A DNA stretch of 64,000 bases from Pelosinus sp. IPA-1 (GCF_030269905.1 NZ_BSVC01000001.1:186001-250000), one strand, 5' to 3'; counted from the first letter of the stretch, positions 16,025-24,358 are shown. A program made the numbers and translations. Notes: generated from the sequence alone by a model not told the origin.

Positions 16025-17098
16025 ATGAAAATATATAAAATAGCTGTAATTGCAGGCGATGGAATTGGACCTGAAGTATTAGCAGAAGGCGTAAAAGTTT
16101 TAAAAGCAGTGGCGCAGCTGGCTGGAGATTTTAACTTTGAGTTTACATACTTTCCTTGGGGCTGTGAGTATTATTTAAAACATGGAAAAATGATGGATGA
16201 AGACGGTTTAGATACTTTAAAAGCTTTTGATGCGATTTATTTAGGGGCGGTAGGTTATCCAGGAGTTCCTGATCACATATCTCTTTGTGATTTATTACTT
16301 AAAATTCGTAAAGGCTTTGACCAATACGTAAATCTACGTCCCATTCAACTATTAGAAGGGGCACCTTGTCCATTAAAAGATAGTAGACGTGATCAAATTG
16401 ATATGCTGGTGGTTCGGGAAAATAGCGAAGGAGAATATGCGGGAGCTGGGGAGTGGTTATTTCGAGGTCAACCTGAGGAAGTTGTTTTGCAGACAGGAGT
16501 TTTCTCTCGTAAAGGTACCGAGCGTATTATTCGTTATGCTTATGAAATCGCTCGCAAAACAAAAAAAACATTAACAAGTATTAGTAAAGGAAATGCGTTA
16601 GTGTATTCTATGGTATTTTGGGATCAAGTATTTGCCGAAGTAGGACGTGAATATCCAGACGTTGTCACTCACTCTTATTTGGTAGATGCAGCATGTATGT
16701 TTTTTGTAAAAGAACCTGAGCGATTTCAAATTGTGGTTACTTCCAATTTGTTTGGCGACATAATTACAGATTTAGGTGCTGCCATAGCCGGAGGGATGGG
16801 GTTAGCTGCAGGTGCTAATATAAATCCAGAAGGTAAGTATCCTTCTATGTTTGAACCCATTCACGGGTCTGCACCAGATATTGCTGGGCAAGGAATTGCC
16901 AATCCCTTGGCTTCGATTTGGTCAGTAAGCCAAATGCTTGATTTCTTTGGTCAAGAAGAATGGGGAAAGGTAGTCCTACAGGCGATTGAGCAGGTCATGG
17001 TAGAAAAGAAATCTCTGACTAGAGATATGGGCGGGACAGCCAATACCCAAGAAGTTGGCAATGAAGTTGTGTCCATACTATCCAAGATATGTGGATAA
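16025..17098 (+). CDS. D-malate / tartrate dehydrogenase family (beta-decarboxylating)
   Basis: This 357-aa isocitrate/isopropylmalate dehydrogenase superfamily member has AGDGIGPEV near 9-17, VVRENSEGEYAG near 128-139, the catalytic YxK region, NLFGDIITDLGAAIAGG near 239-255 and FEPIHGSAPDIAGQGIANP near 278-296. The segment GYPGVPDHISL..LLKIRKGFDQYVNLRP is typical of tartrate/D-malate dehydrogenases (TtuC/DmlA) rather than LeuB. It would convert D-malate, tartrate or a 3-substituted malate to the keto acid and CO2 with NAD. It is a single gene. The dehydratase pairs 12 kb away act on the same class of acids. Confidence 0.85.
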   Translation: MKIYKIAVIAGDGIGPEVLAEGVKVLKAVAQLAGDFNFEFTYFPWGCEYYLKHGKMMDEDGLDTLKAFDAIYLGAVGYPGVPDHISLCDLLLKIRKGFDQYVNLRPIQLLEGAPCPLKDSRRDQIDMLVVRENSEGEYAGAGEWLFRGQPEEVVLQTGVFSRKGTERIIRYAYEIARKTKKTLTSISKGNALVYSMVFWDQVFAEVGREYPDVVTHSYLVDAACMFFVKEPERFQIVVTSNLFGDIITDLGAAIAGGMGLAAGANINPEGKYPSMFEPIHGSAPDIAGQGIANPLASIWSVSQMLDFFGQEEWGKVVLQAIEQVMVEKKSLTRDMGGTANTQEVGNEVVSILSKICG

Positions 17099-17121
17099 AG
17101 TTTGTTAGAATAATGTAACCG

Positions 17122-17150
17122 TCAGGAATTTGTATTTGGATGATAAATAG
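17122..17150 (+). promoter_or_regulatory. SigH-like promoter of the DoxX gene
   Basis: TCAGGAATT, 11 bases, GATAAATAG, 57 bp before the start codon. One mismatch in the -35 part and two in the -10 part. Confidence 0.45.
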
Positions 17151-17207
17151 GGTATATTAGATTTATCGCAATTTATTTAATAAGTAAATCTAAAGGAGGA
17201 AACAAAA

Positions 17208-17672
17208 ATGAAAGAACTAATTAGAAGTCTAAATCAGCGTTTTTTCTCTTTTATGGATTTAGGCTTGTTAATTTTTCGTTTAGGAATTGGCAGTATGTTT
17301 ATGTGGCACGGATTCCCCAAAATTACTGGTGGCGTTGAAAAATGGGCGGAACTAGGAAAATCCATGGCGGTCCTCGGTATTACCTTTGCTCCAGCGATTT
17401 GGGGGTTTATGTCTGGCTTCGCAGAGTTCTTTGGCGGTTTATTTCTTGCTATCGGTTTTCTTTACCGACCCATGTGCTTACTATTAGTTAGTAATATGTT
17501 AATTGCATTTTCCACCCAAATGTTAGAAGGAAAGGGCATGTTGAAGGCGGCCCAATCACTGGAAGATGGTTTTAGTTTCTTAGGAGCATTTTTTGTTGGT
17601 CCTGGTAAATATAGTGTTGATGAATACTTGGGTTTGCAGTCATCTAAGCAGAAGGGATATTCTCGATTTTAA
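17208..17672 (+). CDS. DoxX-family membrane protein
   Basis: This 154-aa protein has four hydrophobic helices and the DoxX pattern: LLIFRLGIGSMFMWHGFPKI near 19-38, GFAEFFGGLFLAIGFLYRP near 71-89, and a late F-x-GPGKYSVD near 135-143. Members have been linked to terminal oxidase subunits and redox stress, but the role in anaerobes is unclear. Strong AAGGAGG before ATG 17208. Single-gene unit with its own SigH-like promoter and a terminator after it. Confidence 0.85.
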   Translation: MKELIRSLNQRFFSFMDLGLLIFRLGIGSMFMWHGFPKITGGVEKWAELGKSMAVLGITFAPAIWGFMSGFAEFFGGLFLAIGFLYRPMCLLLVSNMLIAFSTQMLEGKGMLKAAQSLEDGFSFLGAFFVGPGKYSVDEYLGLQSSKQKGYSRF

Positions 17673-17699
17673 AAGAACAGAACTACTAAATACATAATG

Positions 17700-17740
17700 A
17701 AAAAGGCATTGCCATTCTTTTGAGTGGCAGTGCCTTTTTT
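17700..17740 (+). terminator. Terminator after the DoxX gene
   Basis: AAAAAGGCATTGCCA pairs with TGGCAGTGCCTTTTTTT. Confidence 0.9.
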
Positions 17741-17895
17741 TATGGTATCAGAACTTATAGGTTTCTAGTTAAAAAGATTGAAACACAAAGACACAATGCT
17801 GCTATCGCGGCATACAAAAAAGATGGAAATGAAATGGTTAAAACCCCTTTGTGACCTTTGTGTCTTTGTGGTTCAAAAGGACGCGTAGCGTTTTT
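17741..17895 (+). repeat. Family A intergenic element, copy A1
   Basis: About 155 bp, nearly identical to 53235-53390 and to the reverse of 22164-22319. Inverted arms: TTGAAACACAAAGACACAA near the left, TTTGTGTCTTTGTGGTTCAA near the right, ending ACGCGTAGCG and a T-run. It begins straight after the DoxX terminator. Confidence 0.85.
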
Positions 17896-17985
17896 TTTAT
17901 TTACTTATCATATTTCTTCTTAGTAGTGGCAATAATAAAGTACATATGTATCAGGTATAAAATATGGTAAGGAGAATCAAAAAGC

Positions 17986-18093
17986 ATGGAAGAAAGAGAA
18001 GTGGAATGGAAAACCCATCCTATAGTCAGAATTACAGGTATCTTAATTTTATATACGATTGTTAATGCAATTATTGCGCTAGTAAGGTTTTAG
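17986..18093 (+). CDS. 35-residue single-helix membrane protein
   Basis: A short frame encodes MEEREVEWKTHPIVRITG followed by a hydrophobic helix (ILILYTIVNAIIALV) and RF. AAGGAG lies about 10 bases before the ATG and a clean terminator follows 10 bp after the stop, which together make translation likely. I recognise no family; it could be a small regulator or stabiliser of a membrane complex. Confidence 0.5.
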   Translation: MEEREVEWKTHPIVRITGILILYTIVNAIIALVRF

Positions 18094-18102
18094 GCGAAAA
18101 AG

Positions 18103-18132
18103 AAACCGCTCCGTAAGGAGTGGTTTTAGTTT
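18103..18132 (+). terminator. Terminator after the 35-residue gene
   Basis: AAACCGCTCC pairs with GGAGTGGTTT, loop GTAA, followed by TAGTTTACTT. Confidence 0.75.
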
Positions 18133-18191
18133 ACTTATTTAGTATTTATAGCTTATATTGCGGGTAATATAGGAAATGAGGAGGGAGATTA

Positions 18192-18401
18192 GTGGATACT
18201 AAAAATAGTAAATACAAAATTAAGGACGAAGTGTCCTTTGAAAAGCGTAAACTTTTCGGGAGTTCTTTAATTAGGGGAATTATTATTAGCTCTAGATTGA
18301 TAAACTATAACTGGGTATATCTGGTGCAATGCTGTGACGATAAAAAACTAATAGTAGTCCCGGAGGATGATATTTGGCTGTTGGAAAACAATGAGCTATA
18401 A
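18192..18401 (+). CDS. Hypothetical 69-aa protein
   Basis: It starts at GTG 18192 behind GAGGAGGGAG. The chain is rich in beta-forming residues (SLIRGIIISSRL, then NWVYLVQCCDDKKLIVVPEDDIWLLE), like a small SH3-type barrel. I do not recognise the family. It lies alone between the small membrane protein and a shared terminator. Confidence 0.6.
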   Translation: MDTKNSKYKIKDEVSFEKRKLFGSSLIRGIIISSRLINYNWVYLVQCCDDKKLIVVPEDDIWLLENNEL

Positions 18402-18472
18402 TACATCTGTCATATCGATAACATAAGATAGGTGACTTGTGAGAAGTAAGTTAGCTAGATTGAAAAGTAAAA

Positions 18473-18540
18473 AAAACTGTCATTGACAAGAATACTTCAA
18501 TAATAAAGTGTAAGGTAAGCATATCAATGACAGTTTTATT
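18473..18540. terminator. Bidirectional terminator between convergent genes
   Basis: AAAACTGTCATTGA (from 18473) faces TCAATGACAGTTTT (to 18537) across 36 bases, with A-run and T-run on the outer sides. It serves the 69-aa gene and the aminotransferase. Confidence 0.75.
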
Positions 18541-18556
18541 ATTATAGATTGTCGTA

Positions 18557-19870
18557 TTAATATTTTTGTATATAAGCCTTTTTATTTTTGCTAATTTGAT
18601 GTAATAAATCAATCAATATATCAACTTCGTCACTATTATTATATAATCCTAAACTCATTCTAACTAAGCCAGGGCAAGGTACGTTAGGATTTTTTTGAAT
18701 GTCAGAAAGTTTTTGATTTGTTATTCCCAAAAGCTTTTCTATATAGGGATGAGCGCAGAATAGACCATTCCGCACGGCAATCCCAGCTTCGTGGGATAAA
18801 ATATTCGCTAATAATTCGTGATGGATTCCAGGAAGGTCAAAGGCTATAATGCCTAGGCGATCTTCTTTGTTTCCAGCACAGCAATATAATTTTATATCGG
18901 GAATTGATGTTAATCCAGCGATAGCATAATGAATTAGATTTTGTTCATAGTTATCAATAACTTGCATTCCAATAGAACTTAATGTTTTTATGGCAGCTAA
19001 TAAAGCCACAACTCCCATAACATTAGGGGTGCCAGCTTCTTCTTTGTGGGGAGGGGTATCCCATGCTATAAATTGATGAGATACTAATTTCACTGCACCT
19101 CCTCCCTTACAGTAGGGTTCCTCTCCTTCAAAGGTTTCTTTTGGTCCGATAAGGACACCTATACCAAAAGGTGCATACATTTTATGAGCAGAAAAAACAA
19201 GATAATCAAGATGCTCTAGCGATTCATAGTCTTTCATATCAATAGGACAGTGAGGAGCCAGTTGGGCTCCATCTACAAGAATTTTTGCTTCGTATTTATG
19301 AGCAAGTTTTGCAATTTTGTAGATAGGGTTTTTGTAGCCAGTTACATTTGAGGCACCAGTGACTGTAACTAATTTTATCCTTCCGCCATAATGTATTAAT
19401 TTCATCTCTAAGTCTTCTAGGGAGAGCTTGCCAAATTCATCAATAGATACATAATCTACTAAAAACTTATCTCTCCACGGTAAATCATTTGCTAAATGTT
19501 CCATATCTGTAGAAAGAATAACTTGTTTATCGTCTTTTTGCTCTAGAATATAAGATAGTAGATTTATTGCTTCTGTTGTATTTTTCGTATAAATGACGAC
19601 ATCTCGGGTGTGGTCTGCATTGACAAATTTCTTTATAACGTCTCTTCCTTCTTCATACACATCTGACGAAAGTATTGATTTATACCCTGCGCCACGGTGA
19701 ATTGATGAATACCAAGGAGCAAAGTCTCCAAGTTCTTCCATGACGGAATGAAGGGGTGGAGTTGTAGCCGCATTATCAAAATTAATCCCTGTAACATATT
19801 TACCATTTACTAAAGGCAGTTTGCGATCCACTCCGACAACTAGATTTCTAAAAGGTGAGTGTATTGCCAT
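18557..19870 (-). CDS. Class V aminotransferase / cysteine desulfurase-like PLP enzyme
   Basis: This 437-aa fold-type I PLP protein has NFDNAATTPPLHSV near 23-36, YTKNTTEAINLLS near 90-102, LVDGAQLAPH near 196-205 and the lysine loop FSAHKMYAPFGIGVLIG near 223-239. I start at ATG 19870, with GGGGGA 6 bases ahead; an upstream ATG at 19888 has no such site. It most resembles SufS/CsdA-type desulfurases. A conserved C-terminal Cys occurs in NGLFCAHPYIEKLLG, where desulfurases hold the persulfide-bearing Cys. No SufU/IscU is adjacent, so the acceptor is unknown and another lyase role is possible. Confidence 0.82.
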   Translation of the reverse strand: MAIHSPFRNLVVGVDRKLPLVNGKYVTGINFDNAATTPPLHSVMEELGDFAPWYSSIHRGAGYKSILSSDVYEEGRDVIKKFVNADHTRDVVIYTKNTTEAINLLSYILEQKDDKQVILSTDMEHLANDLPWRDKFLVDYVSIDEFGKLSLEDLEMKLIHYGGRIKLVTVTGASNVTGYKNPIYKIAKLAHKYEAKILVDGAQLAPHCPIDMKDYESLEHLDYLVFSAHKMYAPFGIGVLIGPKETFEGEEPYCKGGGAVKLVSHQFIAWDTPPHKEEAGTPNVMGVVALLAAIKTLSSIGMQVIDNYEQNLIHYAIAGLTSIPDIKLYCCAGNKEDRLGIIAFDLPGIHHELLANILSHEAGIAVRNGLFCAHPYIEKLLGITNQKLSDIQKNPNVPCPGLVRMSLGLYNNSDEVDILIDLLHQISKNKKAYIQKY

Positions 19871-20147
19871 CTTGTGTCCCCCAATCATGTTGGATACTCA
19901 CTTACCATATAGAGTATTTGCGCTATATAATATTCTATGCATTGCTGCAGATCTAGTTCCTTTAGTAGCTACTGTAATCTTACAAAAATCCTTTATCTTT
20001 AAAAAAGCAACAATAAGTGTTAATGATTTATTATAATTTTAATAAATTAAAGGAAAAATGTAATTAATGGAAGAATAATTATCATAAAGTAAAAATTTCA
20101 TTCAAATCAAAAATAATAGTAGAATGCAAAGGAGATTGTTAAACTTT

Positions 20148-20543
20148 ATGGTAACATGGGAAGATAAGTATGCTATAGGAGTCGAATCGATTGATGAACA
20201 ACACAAAGAGCTATTTGAGATAGCGAATCGGATTTACGATCTTTTAAAGAATGATCTCATAACGGATAAATATGACTCGATCATTGAAATCATTGAAGAA
20301 CTAAAAAATTATACAATCTATCATTTTGAGGCTGAAGAAGAATATATGAAAAATATTGGGTACAAAAAACTTCTCTCACAAAAGGTTGCACATAATGATT
20401 TTTTAGAAAAAATGGAAAGCATTGACTTAGACCAAATTGATAATGGACATAATGAATACTTGCTTGGAATTTTGGATTTTGTCTGTGAATGGCTTGTTGA
20501 ACATATTATAAAAGAAGATAGGTTGATTGTGGGTAGTAATTAA
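20148..20543 (+). CDS. Bacteriohemerythrin with one substituted iron ligand
   Basis: This 131-aa four-helix protein starts at the conserved MVTWEDKYAIGVESIDEQH. The di-iron ligand pattern is mostly present: His in DEQHKEL, His and Glu in YHFEAEEEYM, His in VAHNDF and His/Asp in VEHIIKED. The residue four before the VAHNDF His, normally His, is Gln (codon CAA). AAAGGAG lies 13 bases upstream, slightly far; an in-frame ATG at 20124 would add eight residues. Family members bind O2 or handle iron in the cytoplasm, useful to an anaerobe. Oxygen binding may be altered here. Confidence 0.85.
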   Translation: MVTWEDKYAIGVESIDEQHKELFEIANRIYDLLKNDLITDKYDSIIEIIEELKNYTIYHFEAEEEYMKNIGYKKLLSQKVAHNDFLEKMESIDLDQIDNGHNEYLLGILDFVCEWLVEHIIKEDRLIVGSN

Positions 20544-20552
20544 CTTATGCAT

Positions 20553-20649
20553 ATAAGAAAAGACTTGGCTTGAGCCAAGTCCCCGGGCGCAGGCAGAGCC
20601 TTAGCCGTTCTTTCTTGGAATCAGAAAGTGTTATACTTTCTGATTCCGT
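20553..20649 (-). repeat. Family B intergenic element, copy B2 (reverse)
   Basis: On the minus strand: hairpin 1 GGAATCAGAAAGTAT..ACTTTCTGATTCC, linker with AAGAACGGCTAAGGC, then GACTTGGCTCAAGCCAAGTC. It lies between the hemerythrin stop and the tRNA terminator. Confidence 0.83.
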
Positions 20650-20683
20650 AAAAAAAAAGCACTGAAAAATTCCAGTGCTTTTA
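20650..20683 (-). terminator. Terminator of tRNA-Arg
   Basis: On the minus strand AAGCACTG faces CAGTGCTT around a short loop and runs into eight or more Ts, just downstream of the tRNA 3' end. Confidence 0.85.
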
Positions 20684-20692
20684 CTTACTAAA

Positions 20693-20769
20693 TGGTGACC
20701 CCGGAGGGATTCGAACCCCCGACCTATTGATTCGAAGTCAAACGCTCTATCCAGCTGAGCTACGGAGCC
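20693..20769 (-). tRNA. tRNA-Arg (anticodon TCG)
   Basis: Read on the minus strand, 77 nt fold as a cloverleaf: acceptor GGCTCCG with CGGGGTC, D arm GCTC..GAGC, anticodon loop CTTCGAA giving anticodon TCG (reads CGA and probably other CGN), T arm with GGTTCGAATCC, and encoded CCA end. The outermost anticodon-stem pair is T-T. Confidence 0.95.
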
Positions 20770-20902
20770 ATTTAATTGAATAATTTCAATTGTAGCAAAT
20801 GTAAAATGAAATGTCAATGAAGGGGGAAATTCGGTACTAAAAGATCGTAACCTTATGATTGACAATTTTTTCATGGAAGGGTAAGATTATTTTAGACGGC
20901 AG

Positions 20903-20937
20903 AGAGGCCTTTACCATGAGAGGTGAAGGCCTCTTTG
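20903..20937 (+). promoter_or_regulatory. Hairpin in the leader of the M20 amidohydrolase gene
   Basis: AGAGGCCTTTACC faces GGTGAAGGCCTCT and is followed by TTTGATATT, 26 bp before the start codon. It could be an attenuator or a terminator for upstream readthrough. Confidence 0.5.
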
Positions 20938-20962
20938 ATATTAAAGAAGAGGCGATGATAAT

Positions 20963-22132
20963 ATGACAACTATCGGAGTTATTGCACAGAAACACCATAA
21001 ATCGGTTATAGAGTTAAGAAGATATCTTCATAGATTTCCTGAGCTTAGTAATCAAGAGTTTAATACTCAGAAGCATATAATAAAGGAGTTAACAGCGATT
21101 GGCCTTGCGTGTCATTCCATTGCTAAAACAGGAGTAATTGCCGAGCTTGAAGGCGGTAAACCTGGTAAAACCATTGCTATTAGAGCGGATATGGATGCTT
21201 TAGAGATAGTTGATGAATGTGGTAAGTCTTATCAATCTCAAAACCATGGTGTATGTCACGCCTGTGGGCATGATGGGCACGTAGCCATGTTGATTGGTGT
21301 TGCTAAGATCTTGGTCGAAATAAAAGAAGAAATTGAAGGGAAAATTCGTTTTTTATTTCAACCAAGTGAGGAACACTTTCCTGGTGGAGCAAAATTTATG
21401 ATTGAGGAAGGCGCCTTAGATGGAGTCGATGCTATTATTGGTGCTCATCTTTGGGAACCTATGAAGGTAGGCACGATTGGTATTACTTTTGATCGGCTTA
21501 TGGCTTCGCCGGATGAGTTTACTATTAAGATTAAAGGGCGAGGCGGGCATGGGTCTATGCCGCAACAAACTGTAGATGCATTATTAGTTGGTGCACAATT
21601 AACAGTGGCTTTACAGACAATTGTCAGTCGCAATGTAGATCCTCTTGAACAAGCTGTAGTTTCATTAGGCTATTTTAGAGCTGGAGAAACTTTCAATATT
21701 ATACCGGACACAGCCGTGATCAAAGGAACTGTTCGGTCTTTTGAACCATCGATTCGTGCTCTTATTTTTGAAAGAATTGAGCAAATTACCAAAGGAATTT
21801 GTGAAGCTAATAATGCATCCTACGAATTTGAAAAAGTATTAGGCTTCCCTGCTTTGATTAATCATCCTGAATATTCGAAAGTGATTGGTGAGGCAGGCGT
21901 CATAGTTCTTGGCAAAGAAAATGTTCTAACCATTAATCCGGTCATGGGTGGGGAAGATTTTTCGTATTACTTAGAAAAAGTACCTGGAGCGTTCTTCTTT
22001 ATTGGTGTAGGTAATGTTGAGAAAGGAATCATTTATCCGCAACATCATCCTAAATATGATATAGATGAAGATGCTTTATGTTATGGTATGGAAATTATGG
22101 CAACTGCTGCCCTTGCGCTGGCTCATAAATAA
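20963..22132 (+). CDS. M20D amidohydrolase (N-acyl amino acid / hippurate hydrolase-like)
   Basis: This 389-aa zinc peptidase-family amidohydrolase has HRFPELSNQEFNT near 23-35, AIRADMDALEI near 71-81, CHACGHDGHVAML near 96-108 (metal-binding Cys/His), FQPSEE near 133-138, the dimerisation lid GGHGSMP near 192-198 and NPVMGGEDFSYYLE near 326-339. These cytosolic enzymes cleave N-acyl or aryl amides from amino acids, or act on IAA-type conjugates. RBS GAGGCGATG. Single gene, convergent with the symporter operon. Substrate not determinable. Confidence 0.88.
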   Translation: MTTIGVIAQKHHKSVIELRRYLHRFPELSNQEFNTQKHIIKELTAIGLACHSIAKTGVIAELEGGKPGKTIAIRADMDALEIVDECGKSYQSQNHGVCHACGHDGHVAMLIGVAKILVEIKEEIEGKIRFLFQPSEEHFPGGAKFMIEEGALDGVDAIIGAHLWEPMKVGTIGITFDRLMASPDEFTIKIKGRGGHGSMPQQTVDALLVGAQLTVALQTIVSRNVDPLEQAVVSLGYFRAGETFNIIPDTAVIKGTVRSFEPSIRALIFERIEQITKGICEANNASYEFEKVLGFPALINHPEYSKVIGEAGVIVLGKENVLTINPVMGGEDFSYYLEKVPGAFFFIGVGNVEKGIIYPQHHPKYDIDEDALCYGMEIMATAALALAHK

Positions 22133-22163
22133 CTTTATATGTAACGATTAAAAAAAGAAATAG

Positions 22164-22319
22164 AAAAAACACTACGCGCCCTTTTTGAACCACAAAGACA
22201 CAAAGGTCACAAAGGGGTTCTAGCCATTCCTTCCCATCTTCTTTGTGTGCCGCGATAGCGGCATTGTGTCTTTGTGGTTCAATCCTTTTAACTAGAAACT
22301 TATAAATTTTGATACCATA
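22164..22319 (-). repeat. Family A intergenic element, copy A2 (reverse)
   Basis: The reverse complement of A1/A3, starting at ACACTACGCG on the + strand and ending GATACCATA. Arms TTGAACCACAAAGACACAAA and TTGTGTCTTTGTGGTTCAA. It lies between the M20 stop and the shared terminator. Confidence 0.85.
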
Positions 22320-22321
22320 AA

Positions 22322-22356
22322 GAAAACGCTACTAGCTCGCCAGTAGCGTTTTCTTT
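22322..22356. terminator. Bidirectional terminator between M20 and symporter genes
   Basis: AAAACGCTACT faces AGTAGCGTTTT, with T-rich DNA on both exits. Confidence 0.88.
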
Positions 22357-22382
22357 GTTATTTAAAGGATAAAGATAATAAG

Positions 22383-23846
22383 TTATAGATTAACCTCGCT
22401 TTTTGCTTTTATAGGAGTATAGGTAACTAAGCTTACCAGAACAAAAACAATTGAATTAGCAAGCAAAGCTACAAAACCTGCGTTTAAATTCATACCAGCG
22501 AAGGGTAAAGGATCCATTTTTCCTAGAATCAAAGTGAATACGAGAATTTCCCCGATTATCAATCCTGAATAGGCTCCGAGCCTTGTGGCTTTTTTCCAAT
22601 AAAGCCCTAGCACAATCATAGGAAAGAATTGTGTAACACCTGAGTACCCTGTAAGGAGTAAGTTAACAAGCATATTGGGAAGAAAAATAGCCAAACAAAG
22701 AGCAATGGTAGTAAGTGCTAGCAATGTAATTCTTGCAACATTGATTAGGTTATTCGGGGACGTATTCTTTCCAATGGTTTTGCTGTAAATATTGCGGGTA
22801 AAGAGCATTGAGGTAGACAGAAGTAAATCGGCAGCTGGAATCATACAAGCCAAGGCACCTGCACCGCCAACAAGGCCTAACGTCCAGCCGGGAAAAAGTT
22901 TTTGTACTATGGTCATGAAGGCCATATCAGGTGTTTTCAAAGGTGCTTCGAGTAAAAGCAGAGCAGCAAATCCCACTAGCATTGGGAATAGCAAACAAAT
23001 TTGGTATAGGGGTAAGTAAATTGCATTATGGCGGAGTACGTCAGGATTACGGGCGCTAAAACTATTGGTGGTGAAATGTGGCCACATGTAAAACCCTAGG
23101 CTTGTTACGACTAAAGTAGACATTACCCAACTTACATCAAAGTTTTTTGTTCCCCCTGGCAAGGCAAGAAAACCTGGTTTGGCAATTTCGATTGCTTCAA
23201 ACATACCACCTAAACTGCCAAAATAGTGGATAGGTAGGTATAGGCCGAAGAAGACAACAGCAATCATTAATAGTATATCTTTTAGCACAGCTGTAGAAGC
23301 GACACCTTTTAGGCCACTCAAATATACAAAGGAGGCAACTAAAATGAAAGCAATTAACATTGCAGGAATTCGAGTAAGTTGTCCATAAGAGCAAGTCTCA
23401 ATAATGAGTCCAAGACCAGTTAATTGTAGTTGTAAATAGGGAAGCAAAAAAGCAACGCCAATAATTGCAGTCAATAAGCTTAAGTTTTTACTGTCATATA
23501 AATGCTCAATTAAATCAGGTTGCGTCATTAGACCATGTTTGCGACCAATGGGCGAAATGGTAGGTAACAGATAGTACCCGACAATATAGGCTAAGGCACC
23601 ATAACCTAATATGTAAAAAGTTGGGCCTCCACGAGAATAAGCCCAGCCACTAGCACCTAAAAAGGCAAAAGCAGTATAAATTTCACCTGCTAAGATAAAC
23701 CAATTTAGCCATCTGCCAAAATTACGTCCGCCAACGGCCCATTCTTCAAGATTCATCTTCTTATTCATGCCAGGAATTAACCCGATAATTGTTGCTGTAA
23801 TAATAAACAAAAATATAATTAAAAGTGAAACTGTTTCATTACTCAT
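22383..23846 (-). CDS. Sodium:solute symporter (SSS family)
   Basis: This 487-aa membrane protein has about 13 helices and the SSS N-terminus: LEEWAVGGRNFGRWLNWFIL near 33-52, then GASGWAYSRGG near 64-74. I start at ATG 23846 with AAAGGATGG upstream; an upstream in-frame Met would add 34 residues overlapping the previous gene. It is paired with a DUF3311 small membrane protein, which in many bacteria accompanies monocarboxylate/pantothenate-type symporters. It probably drives uptake of a small organic acid with Na+. Expression may be controlled by the leader at 24083-24149. Confidence 0.87.
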   Translation of the reverse strand: MSNETVSLLIIFLFIITATIIGLIPGMNKKMNLEEWAVGGRNFGRWLNWFILAGEIYTAFAFLGASGWAYSRGGPTFYILGYGALAYIVGYYLLPTISPIGRKHGLMTQPDLIEHLYDSKNLSLLTAIIGVAFLLPYLQLQLTGLGLIIETCSYGQLTRIPAMLIAFILVASFVYLSGLKGVASTAVLKDILLMIAVVFFGLYLPIHYFGSLGGMFEAIEIAKPGFLALPGGTKNFDVSWVMSTLVVTSLGFYMWPHFTTNSFSARNPDVLRHNAIYLPLYQICLLFPMLVGFAALLLLEAPLKTPDMAFMTIVQKLFPGWTLGLVGGAGALACMIPAADLLLSTSMLFTRNIYSKTIGKNTSPNNLINVARITLLALTTIALCLAIFLPNMLVNLLLTGYSGVTQFFPMIVLGLYWKKATRLGAYSGLIIGEILVFTLILGKMDPLPFAGMNLNAGFVALLANSIVFVLVSLVTYTPIKAKSEVNL

Positions 23847-23868
23847 GTTGCACCATCCTTTTTGAAAG

Positions 23869-24066
23869 TTAAGAGTCTTGCTTATGTCTTGAATCAATGA
23901 AATAAATAGCCTGTAAGCAAAGGAAAGCAAGGAAAATCCCAGCGACAAACCAAAAAGCTAAAAAGGGTAATCCTAGCACAATCGGAAAAACTTTGTTTGC
24001 AAAGGAGACCATACCAATTGTCCAAACAAAGGGAAGAAGGGTTAGAATTATTTTTAAGGTATTCAT
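23869..24066 (-). CDS. DUF3311-like small membrane protein
   Basis: This 65-aa protein has two hydrophobic helices with VFPIVLGLPFLAFWF near 26-40, the short signature of DUF3311 proteins that precede SSS symporters. AAGGAGGAAT lies before ATG 24066. It is first in a two-gene operon, 22 bp before the symporter, and probably stabilises or assembles with it in the membrane. Confidence 0.82.
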   Translation of the reverse strand: MNTLKIILTLLPFVWTIGMVSFANKVFPIVLGLPFLAFWFVAGIFLAFLCLQAIYFIDSRHKQDS

Positions 24067-24082
24067 CTTTTATTCCTCCTTA

Positions 24083-24149
24083 TAAAAAAATAGAGCATCC
24101 CTCAAGGGATCCTCTGCATTGAGGTAACATTTATTAATATGTCTCAATG
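24083..24149 (-). promoter_or_regulatory. Attenuator-like leader of the symporter operon
   Basis: On the minus strand a promoter (TTGTAA, 17 bases, TATACT at 24155-24183) is followed by CATTGAG..CTCAATG arms (24143-24149 and 24117-24123). A terminator hairpin follows, AGAGGATCCCT facing AGGGATGCTCT (24092-24115), with seven Ts, just before the RBS. The rest of gap 24150-24410 holds divergent promoters only. Confidence 0.55.
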
Positions 24150-24328
24150 AATATAGTATAGTACCAAAAGAAGAAAATTACAATTGTTTTTCCGATAAAG
24201 ACTTGTAAATATTGTTGCGTGATATGTTGTAAAGGGTGTTCTATGTTAAATGAATGAGAGATTTACTATATGTTAGTATTGCCTCTAAGAATATCCAAAG
24301 GACAAAATCCTGCAAAAGGTAAAAACTT

Positions 24329-24358
24329 GCAGGATTTTTGTATTTTAATGGCAAATAA
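24329..24358 (+). promoter_or_regulatory. SigH-like promoter of the sensor kinase gene
   Basis: GCAGGATTT, 12 bases, GGCAAATAA: exact -35 part and one mismatch in the -10 part. The -35 arm pairs with AAATCCTGCAA at about 24305-24315, forming a dyad as at the malate dehydrogenase promoter. Confidence 0.55.

Noticed and set aside
16025-17098. LeuB (3-isopropylmalate dehydrogenase) to complete a leucine pathway with the LeuCD pairs
   Set aside because: The VPDHISL..RKGFDQYVNLRP region fits the tartrate/D-malate branch, the gene is 12 kb away, and no leuA is present.
20545-20874. A 109-aa reading frame on the minus strand
   Set aside because: It overlaps the tRNA-Arg gene and family B element B2, and has no RBS.
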